Notes: a model not told the origin generated them from the letters alone. DNA of 64,000 bases from Ectopseudomonas chengduensis (GCF_015712065.1 NZ_JACFYZ010000015.1:1-64000); one strand, 5' to 3'; positions 53,978 to 63,147 are shown, numbered from the stretch's first letter. A program made the numbers and translations.

Positions 53978-55176
53978 CAGATCGTCCCCCGGCGCGGTGG
54001 TAGTCGCTCGTTGAGCACGTAGTCGCCGATGGCGTGGTACTTCCAGCGCACCGGGTCATGCAGGGTGTGAGTGCGTGCGTTGCGCCAGTGGCGATCGAGG
54101 CCATATTCGGCCAAGGTGGCGCGGCTGCCTGACAGCTCCAGCAGCTTGCTGGAAATCAGCAGCGAGACTTCGGTGCTGATGGCGCGGGCTTCGGCGACGG
54201 CGATCGAGGCCGCGGCAACGCTGTGTTCGTCTGGCGCAGCCTGGGCGCGGTCGACGAATTCACCAGCGCGCTCCAGCAGCGCTTCGCTGGCGTGCAGGCG
54301 AATCACCAGATGGCCGATTTCCTGCTGGGTCAGTGGATCGTCGCTGGCCTTGTCGATGCCGGCGTCGATCCACGGACGCGACTTATGGCGGACGAACTGC
54401 AGCAGGTCTTCATAGGCGGCGCGGGCGATGCCGGTGTCGATGGCCGCATGCAGCAACTGGGCGAAAGGGCCGACGGTGGTCGGACGGTCGAAGGCGCTCT
54501 GAAACGGCACCACGTCGTCGGCGTCCACCGGCACGTTGTCGAGCAGCACCGAGCCGCTGCCGGTGGTGCGCTGGCCGAAGCCGCTCCAGTCATCGATCAC
54601 CTGCAGGCCGGCCGCCTGACGCGGGATGAAGGCCAGTTGGCCTCGGCCCTCATCGTCCACCGCGAGGGTGGGAATACGCTGCGCATACAGCGCACCGGTG
54701 GCGTAGAACTTGCGCCCGTTGACGCGATAGTGCTCGCCATCGCGGCTCAGCCGCGTATTGCGATCCAGCGCCGTCTTGGTGCCGAGTTCGGCCAGGGCAT
54801 TGCCGTAGCGTCGCCCGGCCAGTACTTCGCCGTAGAGGCGACGTTGCTGTGCTTCGCTGCCGTTGATGCGCAGCACTTCCAGGGCATAGAAGTGGTTTTG
54901 CGGAATCTGCCCGAGCGAGGCATCGGCCTGGGCAATACGGGCGATGACCTTGGCCAGGGTGACACTGGAGACACCCGCGCCGCCAAAGGCCTTGGGTACG
55001 CTGATGGCCCACAGGCCGGAGTGGCTGAACAGTTCCAGCTCGCTGTGTGGCAGGCGCCGTTCACGGTCGCGTTCGGCGCTGCCAGGGCTCAGTACCTGGG
55101 CCAGGGCTTCGGCCACGCCGAGGGCTTCGGCGTCGCTGCGAATCAGCGCCACCGTATTGGTCAGAGGTGCGTTCAT
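53977..55176 (-). CDS. SfnB-family sulfur acquisition oxidoreductase 1
   Basis: A 399-residue acyl-CoA-dehydrogenase-fold flavoprotein of the SfnB/DszC group: FSHSGLWAISVPKAFGGAGVSSVTLAKVIARI, IPQNHFYALEVL, GRKFYATGALYAQRIPTLAV, DDWSGFGQRTTGSGSVLLDNV. It is followed directly by the LLM monooxygenase and preceded by a paralog. It probably oxygenates a sulfur substrate using reduced flavin. Confidence 0.87.
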   Translation of the reverse strand: MNAPLTNTVALIRSDAEALGVAEALAQVLSPGSAERDRERRLPHSELELFSHSGLWAISVPKAFGGAGVSSVTLAKVIARIAQADASLGQIPQNHFYALEVLRINGSEAQQRRLYGEVLAGRRYGNALAELGTKTALDRNTRLSRDGEHYRVNGRKFYATGALYAQRIPTLAVDDEGRGQLAFIPRQAAGLQVIDDWSGFGQRTTGSGSVLLDNVPVDADDVVPFQSAFDRPTTVGPFAQLLHAAIDTGIARAAYEDLLQFVRHKSRPWIDAGIDKASDDPLTQQEIGHLVIRLHASEALLERAGEFVDRAQAAPDEHSVAAASIAVAEARAISTEVSLLISSKLLELSGSRATLAEYGLDRHWRNARTHTLHDPVRWKYHAIGDYVLNERLPPRRGTI

Positions 55177-55179
55177 GGC

Positions 55180-56418
55180 TCAGATCCAGGAATGGCGGGC
55201 AGGGTGACGTTGGTTCAGGTGCCAGGCGCCGACAGCGTGGTACTTCCAGCGCACCGGGTCGTGCAGGGTGTGGGTGCGCGCGTTGCGCCAGTGGCGGTCG
55301 AGACCGAACTCGGCCAGGGTGGCGCGGCTGCCAGCCAGTTCCAGCAGCTTCTCGCTGGCGGCCAGGGAGATCTCGGTGGTGAGCGCCTTGGCTTCGGCCA
55401 CCGCGATGGAAGCACGGGCGGCTGCGTCGGTATCGATGGGGGCGGCGGCGACTTCGTCGAGCACGCGCCCGGCCTTGTGCAGCAGCGCTTCGGCGGCGTG
55501 CAGTTCAACCTGCAGACGGCCGACATCGGCGATCACATATGGGTCGTCACCGGCCTGGTCGACCTTGGCATCAATCCACGGTCGCGCCTTATGCCGTACG
55601 AACTCCAGCGTGTCGCGTAGCGCGCCGTCGGCGATGCCGAGGTCGATGGCGGCCTGGATCAGCTGCGAGAAGGCGCCCTGGATGCTCGGTTTATCGGCCA
55701 GCGGCCAGAGCGGAATCAGGTTGTTCTCGTCGACCTCTACCTCGTTGAGCAGCACGGTGCCGCTGGCGGTGGTGCGCTGACCGAAGCCGGACCAGTCATT
55801 GACGACACGCAGCCCCGGGCGCCCGCGCTGGATGAAGGCCAGCCACGGCCGGCCCTGTTCGTCCAGCGCCTTGCTGGCGATCCAGTGGGCGAAGAGGGCA
55901 CCGGTGGAGTAGAACTTCTCGCCGCTGAACAGCCAGCGACCGTCGCGTTTCACCAGGCGCGCCTGGATGTCCAGGGTGTGCTTGCTGCCCCGTTCGGGGC
56001 CGCCGTTGCCGATGCGCGCGCCTGCCAGCACGCTGGCGAACAGACGCTGTTGTTGCTCGGGGCTGGCGCCGGCCTGCAACAGGCCGAGGAGGCCGAACTG
56101 GTTCTGCGGAATCTGCCCCAGGGCCGGGTCGACCGCGGAGATGATGCGAAATACCTCGGCGATGGTCACGTAGGATAGCTGCGGGCCACCGAAGGCGCGC
56201 GGCACGGCGATACTGCCAAGGCCGCTGGCGGTGAATCGTTCCACCAGCTCCCAGGGCAGGCGGCGTTCACGGTCGCGCAGGATGACTTCTGTCTGCGCCG
56301 CTTCTGCCAGGGCATGTGCGGCCTGCAGGGCTTCGGCGTCAGTGCTGAGAACGGCGGCGGGGTGTAGCGCTGGGGCGACGTCCTGGTCGCTGTCCTCAAG
56401 GGTAATCGGACTGGTCAT
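55180..56418 (-). CDS. SfnB-family sulfur acquisition oxidoreductase 2
   Basis: A 412-residue paralog of the next gene: FTASGLGSIAVPRAFGGPQLSYVTIAEVFRII, IPQNQFGLLGLLQ, GEKFYSTGALFAHWIASKALD, NDWSGFGQRTTASGTVLLNEV. The shared C-terminus (FGLDRHWRNARTHTLHDPVRWKYHA) shows that the pair arose by tandem duplication. The start at 56418 follows GATGAGG. It is first in the apparent sfnB-sfnB-LLM-metQNI operon. Confidence 0.87.
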   Translation of the reverse strand: MTSPITLEDSDQDVAPALHPAAVLSTDAEALQAAHALAEAAQTEVILRDRERRLPWELVERFTASGLGSIAVPRAFGGPQLSYVTIAEVFRIISAVDPALGQIPQNQFGLLGLLQAGASPEQQQRLFASVLAGARIGNGGPERGSKHTLDIQARLVKRDGRWLFSGEKFYSTGALFAHWIASKALDEQGRPWLAFIQRGRPGLRVVNDWSGFGQRTTASGTVLLNEVEVDENNLIPLWPLADKPSIQGAFSQLIQAAIDLGIADGALRDTLEFVRHKARPWIDAKVDQAGDDPYVIADVGRLQVELHAAEALLHKAGRVLDEVAAAPIDTDAAARASIAVAEAKALTTEISLAASEKLLELAGSRATLAEFGLDRHWRNARTHTLHDPVRWKYHAVGAWHLNQRHPARHSWI

Positions 56419-56514
56419 GCAAACCTCATCTTGTGGATGTGCACGCAACGGCACCGAGATGAGGGCGCAACGGAGCGGCGGGAATATCGAGGCTCCGGTG
56501 GTCCGGTTGCTTAT

Positions 56515-56565
56515 ACCTTATTGGTTTTAAATATTAAAAATAAATACGATTTTAGAATATGAATG
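56515..56565 (-). promoter_or_regulatory. AT-rich candidate promoter of the sfnB-met operon
   Basis: TTGGTTTTAAATATTAAAAA continues into A/T-rich sequence, ending about 95 bp before the sfnB2 start. On the minus strand a TATAAG box follows at about 56512. Composition and position match the AT-rich tracts of the other sulfur operons here. Confidence 0.4.
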
Positions 56566-56700
56566 TGTCAGAAAGTTAGGTGATAGATGCCCGATGCGTG
56601 GATGGTCCGGCCTGAACCTTTCAGATCATTGATGGGTGGTATGCCCGGGCCGCTTGGCGAATAATCTGCGCCTCGTCGTACCCAGCCAGCAGAGATCGTC

Positions 56701-57573
56701 ATGAGCGCTACGCTACCGCCCCTCGTTCTGTCCATTCAGTCGCATGTCGCCTGGGGCCATGTCGGCAATGCTGCTGCGGTGTTTCCGTTGCAGCGGTTGG
56801 GCTTCGAGGTGCTGCCGATTCACACCGTACAGTTCTCCAACCACACCGGTTACGGCCAGTTTCGCGGCCAGGTGTTCGATGCCGAGCATGTCCGCGAGGT
56901 GCTGTTGGGGCTGCGTGAGCGTGGGGTGCTGCCGCGCCTGGCGGCGGTGCTGTCCGGTTACCTGGGCGATGCCGATACCGGGCGGGTAATCCTTGAAGCG
57001 GTGGGCGAGATTCGTCAGCACAACCCGTCACTGCGTTACCTGTGCGATCCGGTGATGGGCGACGTCGGGCGCGGCGTGTTCGTCAACCCGGCGATTCCCG
57101 ATTTCCTCCGTGATCAGGCGATTCCCTTCGCCAATATCATCACGCCCAACCAGTTCGAGTTCGAACTGCTCACGGGCTCTAAACCGGCCAATTTGCAGGA
57201 GGCGGTGAAAGTCGCCCGGCAGTTGCGTGGTCGAGGCCCTGACGTGGTGATCGTCACCAGCCTGTCGACGCCGGATATCCCTGAAAGCGAATTGGGCACG
57301 CTGGCGGTGAACGGCGAGGGCGCCTGGCTGGTGAGCACCCCGCGCCTGGCGCTGCATCCATTGCCCAATGGCATGGGCGATGTGTTCTCGGCCACGTTGT
57401 TGGGCCGGTTGCTGGCCGGGCAGTCGTTGCCGCAGGCTCTGGAGCTGGCTACCGCAACGCTCTACGCCTTGGTCGAGCAGACTGCGGACGGCGCGCGCGA
57501 CCTGCCGCTGGTCGCCGCGCAGGAGCAGATCGTGGCGCCGGGCAAGCGCTTCGTCGCACAAACCCTTGCCTGA
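56701..57573 (+). CDS. pdxY: Pyridoxal kinase PdxY
   Basis: A 290-residue ribokinase-fold enzyme that phosphorylates pyridoxal in the B6 salvage route. Family features: LSIQSHVAWGHVGNAAAVFPLQRLGFEV, LCDPVMGDVGRGVFVN, ITPNQFEFELLTG and the catalytic GxGD-type motif PNGMGDVFSA. The length equals E. coli PdxY. It is monocistronic with its own terminator. Confidence 0.95.
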   Translation: MSATLPPLVLSIQSHVAWGHVGNAAAVFPLQRLGFEVLPIHTVQFSNHTGYGQFRGQVFDAEHVREVLLGLRERGVLPRLAAVLSGYLGDADTGRVILEAVGEIRQHNPSLRYLCDPVMGDVGRGVFVNPAIPDFLRDQAIPFANIITPNQFEFELLTGSKPANLQEAVKVARQLRGRGPDVVIVTSLSTPDIPESELGTLAVNGEGAWLVSTPRLALHPLPNGMGDVFSATLLGRLLAGQSLPQALELATATLYALVEQTADGARDLPLVAAQEQIVAPGKRFVAQTLA

Positions 57574-57593
57574 ACCACGTTCGTCGGAATGAC

Positions 57594-57626
57594 GGTGATT
57601 TCAATGTGATATCACCTTATTCTTTT
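57594..57626 (+). terminator. pdxY terminator
   Basis: GGTGAT (57594-57599) pairs with ATCACC (57611-57616) and is followed by TTATTCTTTT, 21 bases beyond the stop. Confidence 0.65.
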
Positions 57627-57717
57627 GCCTGCGGTCCACATTCTGATGTCGTGACCGTTTCTACGGATGGATTTTGACCTTCACCGCAGCAGGCCATCCT
57701 TACCGTAGACCGTCATC

Positions 57718-58023
57718 ATGTCGTTTCACCGATTTCTTGCCTTGTTCGTGGCCTCCGCGTTGTGCGCCACTGCCAATCTTTCTCTTGCTGAGCAGATCAG
57801 CGGGCAGTTGCAGATCAGTCTGACCATTCTCAAGCGTTGCGAGGTTGCTGCTCGCGGCGATGCTGCTGCCGTGCACTTGTCCGCGCGTGATTGTGAGCAT
57901 GCCGCCTATCAGGTGCAGGACGCTCACGGGCGAGCCTTATCATCGAGCCTGAGTGCAGAGGCGACCTCGGTGGTGCTGCCTGCCGGAGGTGATGCCGGCT
58001 CGACGCTGGTGATCTACTGGTAA
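57718..58023 (+). CDS. Mini SCPU-like secreted protein converging on the csu operon
   Basis: A 101-residue protein with signal peptide (SLAEQ) followed by ISGQLQISLTILKRCEV, which parallels the N-terminal donor-strand region of the CsuA/B pilin in this window (LQGQLNVQITIGTGCTV). It ends STLVIYW, like the aromatic-ended last strand of the csu subunits, and has two cysteines (Cys42 and Cys59 region) for one disulfide. It is about 75 residues shorter than a normal SCPU subunit. Its stop lies 4 bases from the csuE stop on the other strand. A capping or decoy subunit is possible; homology is by eye. Confidence 0.6.
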   Translation: MSFHRFLALFVASALCATANLSLAEQISGQLQISLTILKRCEVAARGDAAAVHLSARDCEHAAYQVQDAHGRALSSSLSAEATSVVLPAGGDAGSTLVIYW

Positions 58024-58027
58024 GGCT

Positions 58028-58993
58028 TCAGTAGTTGATGATCAGCAACACGTTGTCGGTATAGATGCCCACCGGCGCGTTGGCTTGCCCGGGGTCGAGA
58101 ATCGCCTGGTAGTTGAAGCTCTGTGAGTTGCCCGTGCCGCTGGCCGTCAGCGGCGAGGCGGCGTTCCAGATCAGGCTGCTGCCGCTGTAGTAGAGGTTGT
58201 AGCGAATGAACTGGCTACCATTGGTTAGGCGTCGCCAGGGCGCCTGGTAGTTCTGCCCGTTGTCGAAACTCAGCGTGTAGCCCTCGGTGTTGGTGCAGGT
58301 CACGGCGAAGGTGCGTTGCTGCGCGCTGAACTGGCTGATCAGGGCGTTGGCGCCAAAGTCCACGTTGGGCAAGGTATCGACGCGGCAGGCTTTGCTGACC
58401 ACCAGGGTGACGGTCAGTGTGGCGAGTGACCCTGTGCCCCAGTTGGTGGGGGCACCGCAGATCACGACACAGCTTTGCGTCAACCCGGGGCTGCGGTTCC
58501 AGGCGCAGATATTGAGCGCGCCGACTGTGCAGATCGCCCAGTCCCAGCGCAGGGTGATGGTGGCGGTGTAGGTGCCGGCTGGCACGTTGGGGCCGGGGTT
58601 GGTGCGGAAATACAGGCCGATGGCGGTGGAGTTGCCACCGAGGGCGAGCAGGTTGATTGCACCGAGCTGTTGCGGTTGGCCGGCTACTAGCGCCTGGTTG
58701 TAGCCGGCGTCCTGAAACACCTGAAAAGGGATCTGATTGCCTTGGCCGTCCTGCAAGGCCAGGGTGCCGGGGTTTTGCAGCGTGACCCGAACGTATGCAC
58801 CCGCCAGTACCTGAAGTAACCCCGGACAGGCCAGGCCGGCGCCGGCTGCTGCTTGCTGCTGCGTGGTGCGCAGACTCAGAGAGTTGGTATTGCCCAGATT
58901 GACCGAGCCACCTGCATAGGTGCTGCAGGCATAGGTCGGCATGCTCACCAAGGTGCCGCACAGCAGGAGTGCGTAAATCAGCCGGCGGATCAT
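58028..58993 (-). CDS. csuE: Archaic chaperone-usher pilus tip adhesin, CsuE-like
   Basis: A 321-residue secreted protein with two SCPU (spore coat U) domains: an N-terminal domain (about 25-165) carrying the tip adhesion function in CsuE, and a C-terminal pilin-like domain (about 170-321) ending GIYTDNVLLIINY. The signal peptide ends near TYA-CS. It overlaps the usher stop (ATGA). Last gene of a complete csuA/B-A-B-C-D-E set; CsuE drives attachment to abiotic surfaces in Acinetobacter. Confidence 0.88.
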   Translation of the reverse strand: MIRRLIYALLLCGTLVSMPTYACSTYAGGSVNLGNTNSLSLRTTQQQAAAGAGLACPGLLQVLAGAYVRVTLQNPGTLALQDGQGNQIPFQVFQDAGYNQALVAGQPQQLGAINLLALGGNSTAIGLYFRTNPGPNVPAGTYTATITLRWDWAICTVGALNICAWNRSPGLTQSCVVICGAPTNWGTGSLATLTVTLVVSKACRVDTLPNVDFGANALISQFSAQQRTFAVTCTNTEGYTLSFDNGQNYQAPWRRLTNGSQFIRYNLYYSGSSLIWNAASPLTASGTGNSQSFNYQAILDPGQANAPVGIYTDNVLLIINY

Positions 58994-61374
58994 GGCTGAC
59001 CGTCCTCCTGCAGGCAGGTGATGGGGCCGACCACGGCCATTTCCACGGCGCTGTCGTCCAGCGAGAAGTGGCTGCTGCAACGGCTACCATCGGCCAGAAG
59101 TACCTCCAGTTGGTTGTCCTTCGCCAGCCCTTCGAAATACAGCTGGCCGTCCCAGCCGATATAGGTGCGTCGACCGCTGGGACGATGCAGCACCTGGCTG
59201 CCGCGGGGCAGTGGTTGTCCCAGGCCGTCGACCAACTGGATGCTGGCTGACAGGCTCATCACCATGGGGAAGGCGAGCAACGCACCGCTGCCCTGGTGCA
59301 CGGCGATGCGCTTCTGGGTTTCCGACAGTTGCAGGTTGCTCGGTAGATTCAGCAGGTCGACTTCGTACTGGCCGGGGTAGTAGGACGGCACCCAGGGCAC
59401 CAACAGATAACCCGCCGAGTCGGTGCGGCCCAGCAGCTGATGTTCGTAGCGCACGGGCACATCTGAATAGCCCTCGGTGCTGACCAGCACGAAGGCGTCA
59501 TCGATCCGGTTGCTGGCGAATACCTGGCTCTGCATGGCAACCAGCGAGCCGCTGACGCCGCCCCATCGGGTGGTGATGCCGTCGTTCTGGTAGACACCTG
59601 CCTGCACCTGGGCATGCTGGGTGCGCCAGGTCAGGTCGGCCTGGCGGTATTCATTGTCGCCGTCGGCATAACCAAGGTTCCAGCCCAGACCACCGTCGCT
59701 GGGTGGGTTGCGGCTGTAATTGGCGCGCGCGCGCTGGTTGCCGTTGCTGTCTCGCTCCACGCCTGTGGTCAGGGTGGAGTACAGGTCGAACGGGATGACC
59801 AGCTGTGCCTGGATGGCGTGCGAGGCGTCGTCCAGTTGACGGTTGAGGGAGAGAAAGAAGCTGGCGCTGCCCCACAGGCTGCGTGACCAGGACAGGTTGA
59901 GCAGACGTGTGCGCTGCCCACTGTGCTCTTCGCTGGCGAAGTAGCCGATGCCGAATGAGCCGAGCCCCTCCGGGCTGAAACTGAAGGTCAGTTGGTCGAG
60001 GATCTTGCTCAGCGGGCCGCCGGCCAGGTCGTTGTCCAGAGCGTGCGCGACGCTTAGGTCGGCATAGTCCGAGGTGCGCTGGATGCGCTGCGCGGTGATA
60101 CCGAAGCGACGCGCGTAGTAGCTGTAGCCAAGGCTGTACTGTTGGCCGTTGCCGATACCGCTGCTCTGGCTCACGGAGCCGGTCAGGGTGCCCATCAGGC
60201 CAAGTCCGACGGTAGCGCCGACACCAGCCTGGCGCAGGCCTGCGCCGACTTCGGCATGGCTTTCCAGGGTGAGGCTGTCGGTCAGGCCATAGCGCAGGCT
60301 GCCGCTGCTCACCAGGCTGCCGTACGAAAAGTCGTCCACGCCATAGTTGCGGCGCAGCTTGCCCAGCGACAGGGAGAAGTCCGAAAGCCCCTGTCGCAGC
60401 AGGGTATCGGTCACATAAAAGGGTACGGTGGTGGAGACCTGGCGCCCCAGTACATCCGTGGTCACCAGTGTCGCGGTGCCGGCGCCGCTGATGTAAGGCA
60501 CGGTGTTGAGGGTGAAGGGGCCGGGGCGCAGCTCCTGTTGGCCGAGGCGGGCGTCGTCGATGAACAGATCCACGGTGCTGGGCACCGCAGCATCGCCATC
60601 GAACCGCGGTAATGGGTAAGTGATCAGATCCGGGCGCAGCGAGAAATTGCGCGAAATCTGCAGCCCGCCAAGGCGGACCGCGCTGTTCCAAGTCAGTGCG
60701 CCGGTGATCAGGTCGCCGCCAGTGAGGCTGAGCATGCGTTGTTGATCGTTGAAGCGCCAGGTGCTGTCGTAGCGGGTATAGCCATCGCGATAGCCCGGCC
60801 CGGAGAAACTGTGGCGATAGACGCCCGTGTTGGAAATCATGCCGAAGCCGTCGAACACCCGCTGTTCCAGCCAGGTGTTGGCGTAGTGGCCGGCATTCTC
60901 GGTGTGGTTGTAGTACAGGTCATAGTTGAACAGCACACCGAACGCGCTCTGTGCCTGCATCGGCTCGCTCAGGCTGCTGGGGCCGAAACGCTGGTGCGGT
61001 AGCCATTCGCTGGGCAGGGTGAGTATCAGGCGCTGGCTGTCCTGCTGATACTCGCTGCGCAGGGCATCGATCCGATCCAGGGCGATCCAGGCTGTCGTCT
61101 CCGAGGGCAGGCGCACGCCCGCCGCGAGCAGATCGTCGCGTTGGGCGAATAAACGGCCATGATGTTCTCTCACCTCCACCACCTTGCCGCTGGACAGCTC
61201 ATTGACGATCAACTCCAGGTAGAGCAACTGCGCCTCGGCGAACTGCTGTGCGTCATCGCCATGGGCTGACGGGACTGACAGCAAGGTAGCCAGTAGCAGC
61301 AGTACCAGCGATCTACTCAGCGGCCAGCGGCTGCTTCTGTCGACTTTCGTTGATGCGTGCCTGCACCTGACCAC
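58990..61374 (-). CDS. csuD: Archaic outer-membrane usher, CsuD-like
   Basis: A roughly 794-residue usher with signal peptide hydrophobic core SLVLLLLATLLSVPSAHG. The N-terminal domain begins EAQLLYLELIVNELSSGK; the beta-barrel includes YRHSFSGPGYRDGYTRYDSTWRF; the plug region has GPFTLNTVPYISGAGTATLVTTDVLGR; the C-terminal domains end at LQEDGQP. The start is uncertain: no ATG lies close before the signal peptide. GTG 61374 is the nearest standard start and overlaps csuC by 62 bases; CTG 61320 or ATG 61425 are alternatives. It secretes and assembles the pilins. Confidence 0.88.
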   Translation of the reverse strand: MVRCRHASTKVDRSSRWPLSRSLVLLLLATLLSVPSAHGDDAQQFAEAQLLYLELIVNELSSGKVVEVREHHGRLFAQRDDLLAAGVRLPSETTAWIALDRIDALRSEYQQDSQRLILTLPSEWLPHQRFGPSSLSEPMQAQSAFGVLFNYDLYYNHTENAGHYANTWLEQRVFDGFGMISNTGVYRHSFSGPGYRDGYTRYDSTWRFNDQQRMLSLTGGDLITGALTWNSAVRLGGLQISRNFSLRPDLITYPLPRFDGDAAVPSTVDLFIDDARLGQQELRPGPFTLNTVPYISGAGTATLVTTDVLGRQVSTTVPFYVTDTLLRQGLSDFSLSLGKLRRNYGVDDFSYGSLVSSGSLRYGLTDSLTLESHAEVGAGLRQAGVGATVGLGLMGTLTGSVSQSSGIGNGQQYSLGYSYYARRFGITAQRIQRTSDYADLSVAHALDNDLAGGPLSKILDQLTFSFSPEGLGSFGIGYFASEEHSGQRTRLLNLSWSRSLWGSASFFLSLNRQLDDASHAIQAQLVIPFDLYSTLTTGVERDSNGNQRARANYSRNPPSDGGLGWNLGYADGDNEYRQADLTWRTQHAQVQAGVYQNDGITTRWGGVSGSLVAMQSQVFASNRIDDAFVLVSTEGYSDVPVRYEHQLLGRTDSAGYLLVPWVPSYYPGQYEVDLLNLPSNLQLSETQKRIAVHQGSGALLAFPMVMSLSASIQLVDGLGQPLPRGSQVLHRPSGRRTYIGWDGQLYFEGLAKDNQLEVLLADGSRCSSHFSLDDSAVEMAVVGPITCLQEDGQP

Positions 61375-62071
61375 TGCGCACGCCTGCCGGCAGAGGCCAG
61401 CGCATCTGCGCACCAGGTAGTACATAACCGAGAAGGCCTTCGGCCAGTGGCTGTTTGCCGCTGTCTCGCGATAGATCGACCTGGGACAGCCTGGCCGGGG
61501 CGGGGCCGAGGTTGCGCAGGTAAAGGAAGGCGCCGTTGCTACCGTCAACGACGCGGTAGCGCAGCTCGGGAGCCAGTGGCTGGCCCTGGCCTGGCGCTTC
61601 TCGCGCACCGTCATCCAGATAGGCCCCAGGCCCGACCACGAACAAGGGAACCGAGTAACGCATCTGGAATTGCACGCCCAATTGGGACGGCCGCGGTTGT
61701 GGCGGTAGCACCTCGTCGACCAGCACACGGTAGGTGCGCAGCGTGCCGGCGCTCGGCGGCTCCAGGTTGACCAGCCTGACCAGTTGCCGCTTGCCCGGTT
61801 GCAGCGTTGCCATCGGCGGGCTGCCCACTACCTGCTTCTGCGGCGTCAGGCGATCTTCGAATTCCTCCTGCTCCCAGGCTAGTACGCGTACTTGTAAATC
61901 CACCGCTTCCTGCCCGCGATTTTCCAGCCACAGCGCGGCTGATTTCTGGCGATCGGCTTCGATCAGTGGGTTGATCGGCCAGATCAGAATGGAGCTGGCG
62001 GCCTGTGTGGCCAGACTCGCCAGCGCTGTGGTCAGCGTCAGGCAGCAGGCGAAGAGGGTGCGTGTCCTCAT
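61313..62071 (-). CDS. csuC: Archaic periplasmic pilus chaperone, CsuC-like
   Basis: A 252-residue PapD-superfamily chaperone with signal peptide ending TQAAS, N-terminal Ig domain (SSILIWPINPLIEADRQKSAALWLENRG, PQKQVVGSPPMATLQPGKRQLVRLV) and C-terminal domain from about 150. The long GYVLPGAQMRWPLP segment is typical. Its 3' end overlaps the usher. It folds and caps SCPU subunits by donor-strand complementation. Confidence 0.9.
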   Translation of the reverse strand: MRTRTLFACCLTLTTALASLATQAASSILIWPINPLIEADRQKSAALWLENRGQEAVDLQVRVLAWEQEEFEDRLTPQKQVVGSPPMATLQPGKRQLVRLVNLEPPSAGTLRTYRVLVDEVLPPQPRPSQLGVQFQMRYSVPLFVVGPGAYLDDGAREAPGQGQPLAPELRYRVVDGSNGAFLYLRNLGPAPARLSQVDLSRDSGKQPLAEGLLGYVLPGAQMRWPLPAGVRSGQVQARINESRQKQPLAAE

Positions 62072-62074
62072 GGC

Positions 62075-62647
62075 TCAATAACTCACGGTCACGGTGATGG
62101 TGTCGGTGTAGATGCCGGCCGAAGGTAGCGGGCTGACACTGAACAGGCGGGCGTAGACCGTGTAGGTCTGGGTGGCGCCGCCCACGGGAAAATTGACGCT
62201 CATGCGCGTGCCACCGTTGCTGCCATCGCCCCAGATGATGCTGCGCGCAGCGTCCTGGTACAGCTGGTAGCGCAGGCGTTCCGCGCCACGTGCCAGGTAG
62301 CGCCCGCCGCCCACGTTGCCGGTATTGAGCCCGGCATTGAGCGATAGCGTGACGGCCGTACCGGGTGAGCACTGCAGCACGATGGAGCCGTTGTCCGGTG
62401 TGCTGGCTGCATCCAGGTTGCTGGGCAGGGTGCTGATCTGGCCGAATGAGATGCTGCCGAACGAGGTGGCGTCGCTGCCCCCGGCACCGAGCAGGCAACC
62501 CGGTACGATTTCCGCGCGCAACTGGAAACTCTGGCTGACGATCTGGTCGTTGATGCCCGTGTCGCCACGAGCAGGCAAGGCGTGCATGACCAGTACGGTC
62601 AGGCAGAGAAGGTGAGTGACCGCGAGTGAATGGGCCCGGCACGGCAT
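62075..62647 (-). CDS. csuB: SCPU-domain pilus subunit, CsuB-like
   Basis: A 190-residue SCPU protein: signal peptide (VMHALPARG-DT), donor-strand region QIVSQSFQLRAEIVPGCLL, cysteine pair, and C-terminal AGIYTDTITVTVSY. It shares one base with the preceding csuA stop (TGATG) and lies 3 bases from csuC. Minor subunit position, as in the Acinetobacter operon. Confidence 0.86.
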   Translation of the reverse strand: MPCRAHSLAVTHLLCLTVLVMHALPARGDTGINDQIVSQSFQLRAEIVPGCLLGAGGSDATSFGSISFGQISTLPSNLDAASTPDNGSIVLQCSPGTAVTLSLNAGLNTGNVGGGRYLARGAERLRYQLYQDAARSIIWGDGSNGGTRMSVNFPVGGATQTYTVYARLFSVSPLPSAGIYTDTITVTVSY

Positions 62648-63147
62648 CACCAACTCACCGTGACGGTCAGGGTATCGCTGTAGCTTCCCGGGGGCGGAAC
62701 ATTTTGTGCTGGCACCCGGGCGTAGATCGCAAGCCACTGATCCTGGCCATTGCCAACGGCGCTGACCCCCGTGCTGTTGTCCCAGACGGTGGTGTAGTCC
62801 GCGCCGGTATACAGGTTGTAGCTGAGTACGGCGGAGCCGGGACCGACCATCTGCCGATTGCTGGTGGTGCCGCTGTGGCCGGCATTGATCAGCACGCGAT
62901 AGGGGATATTCTGCTGGCAATTGACGCGCAGGGCGCCTGCGTCCGGTTGACCGACCTGGGTTATCAGGTTGTCGAGTCTGAGGTGGGTGCCGAAATCCAG
63001 GGTCCCGAAGCTGACGCCCGAACCACTGCTGCTACCTGCCTGACAGGCCGGTAACACCTCGACATTCAGGCCGATGGTGGCGGTCTTGTCGACCGCCGGC
63101 AGGACTGCCGGGGCCATCAAAAGCAGGGAGGCGATCAGGCAGCGCAT
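62647..63147 (-). CDS. csuA: SCPU-domain pilus subunit, CsuA-like
   Basis: A 166-residue SCPU protein: signal peptide ending VLPAVD, TATIGLNVEVLPACQAGS with the first cysteine, SFGTLDFG motif, and end GSYSDTLTVTVSW. It is located 52 bases after csuA/B and overlaps csuB. The domain call is firm; the precise A/B identity is by order. Confidence 0.86.
   Translation of the reverse strand: MRCLIASLLLMAPAVLPAVDKTATIGLNVEVLPACQAGSSSGSGVSFGTLDFGTHLRLDNLITQVGQPDAGALRVNCQQNIPYRVLINAGHSGTTSNRQMVGPGSAVLSYNLYTGADYTTVWDNSTGVSAVGNGQDQWLAIYARVPAQNVPPPGSYSDTLTVTVSW

Noticed and set aside
54223..55620. 465-codon open frame antisense to both sfnB genes
   Set aside because: It spans two well-supported genes on the other strand and has repetitive Gly/Ala/Val composition without motifs.
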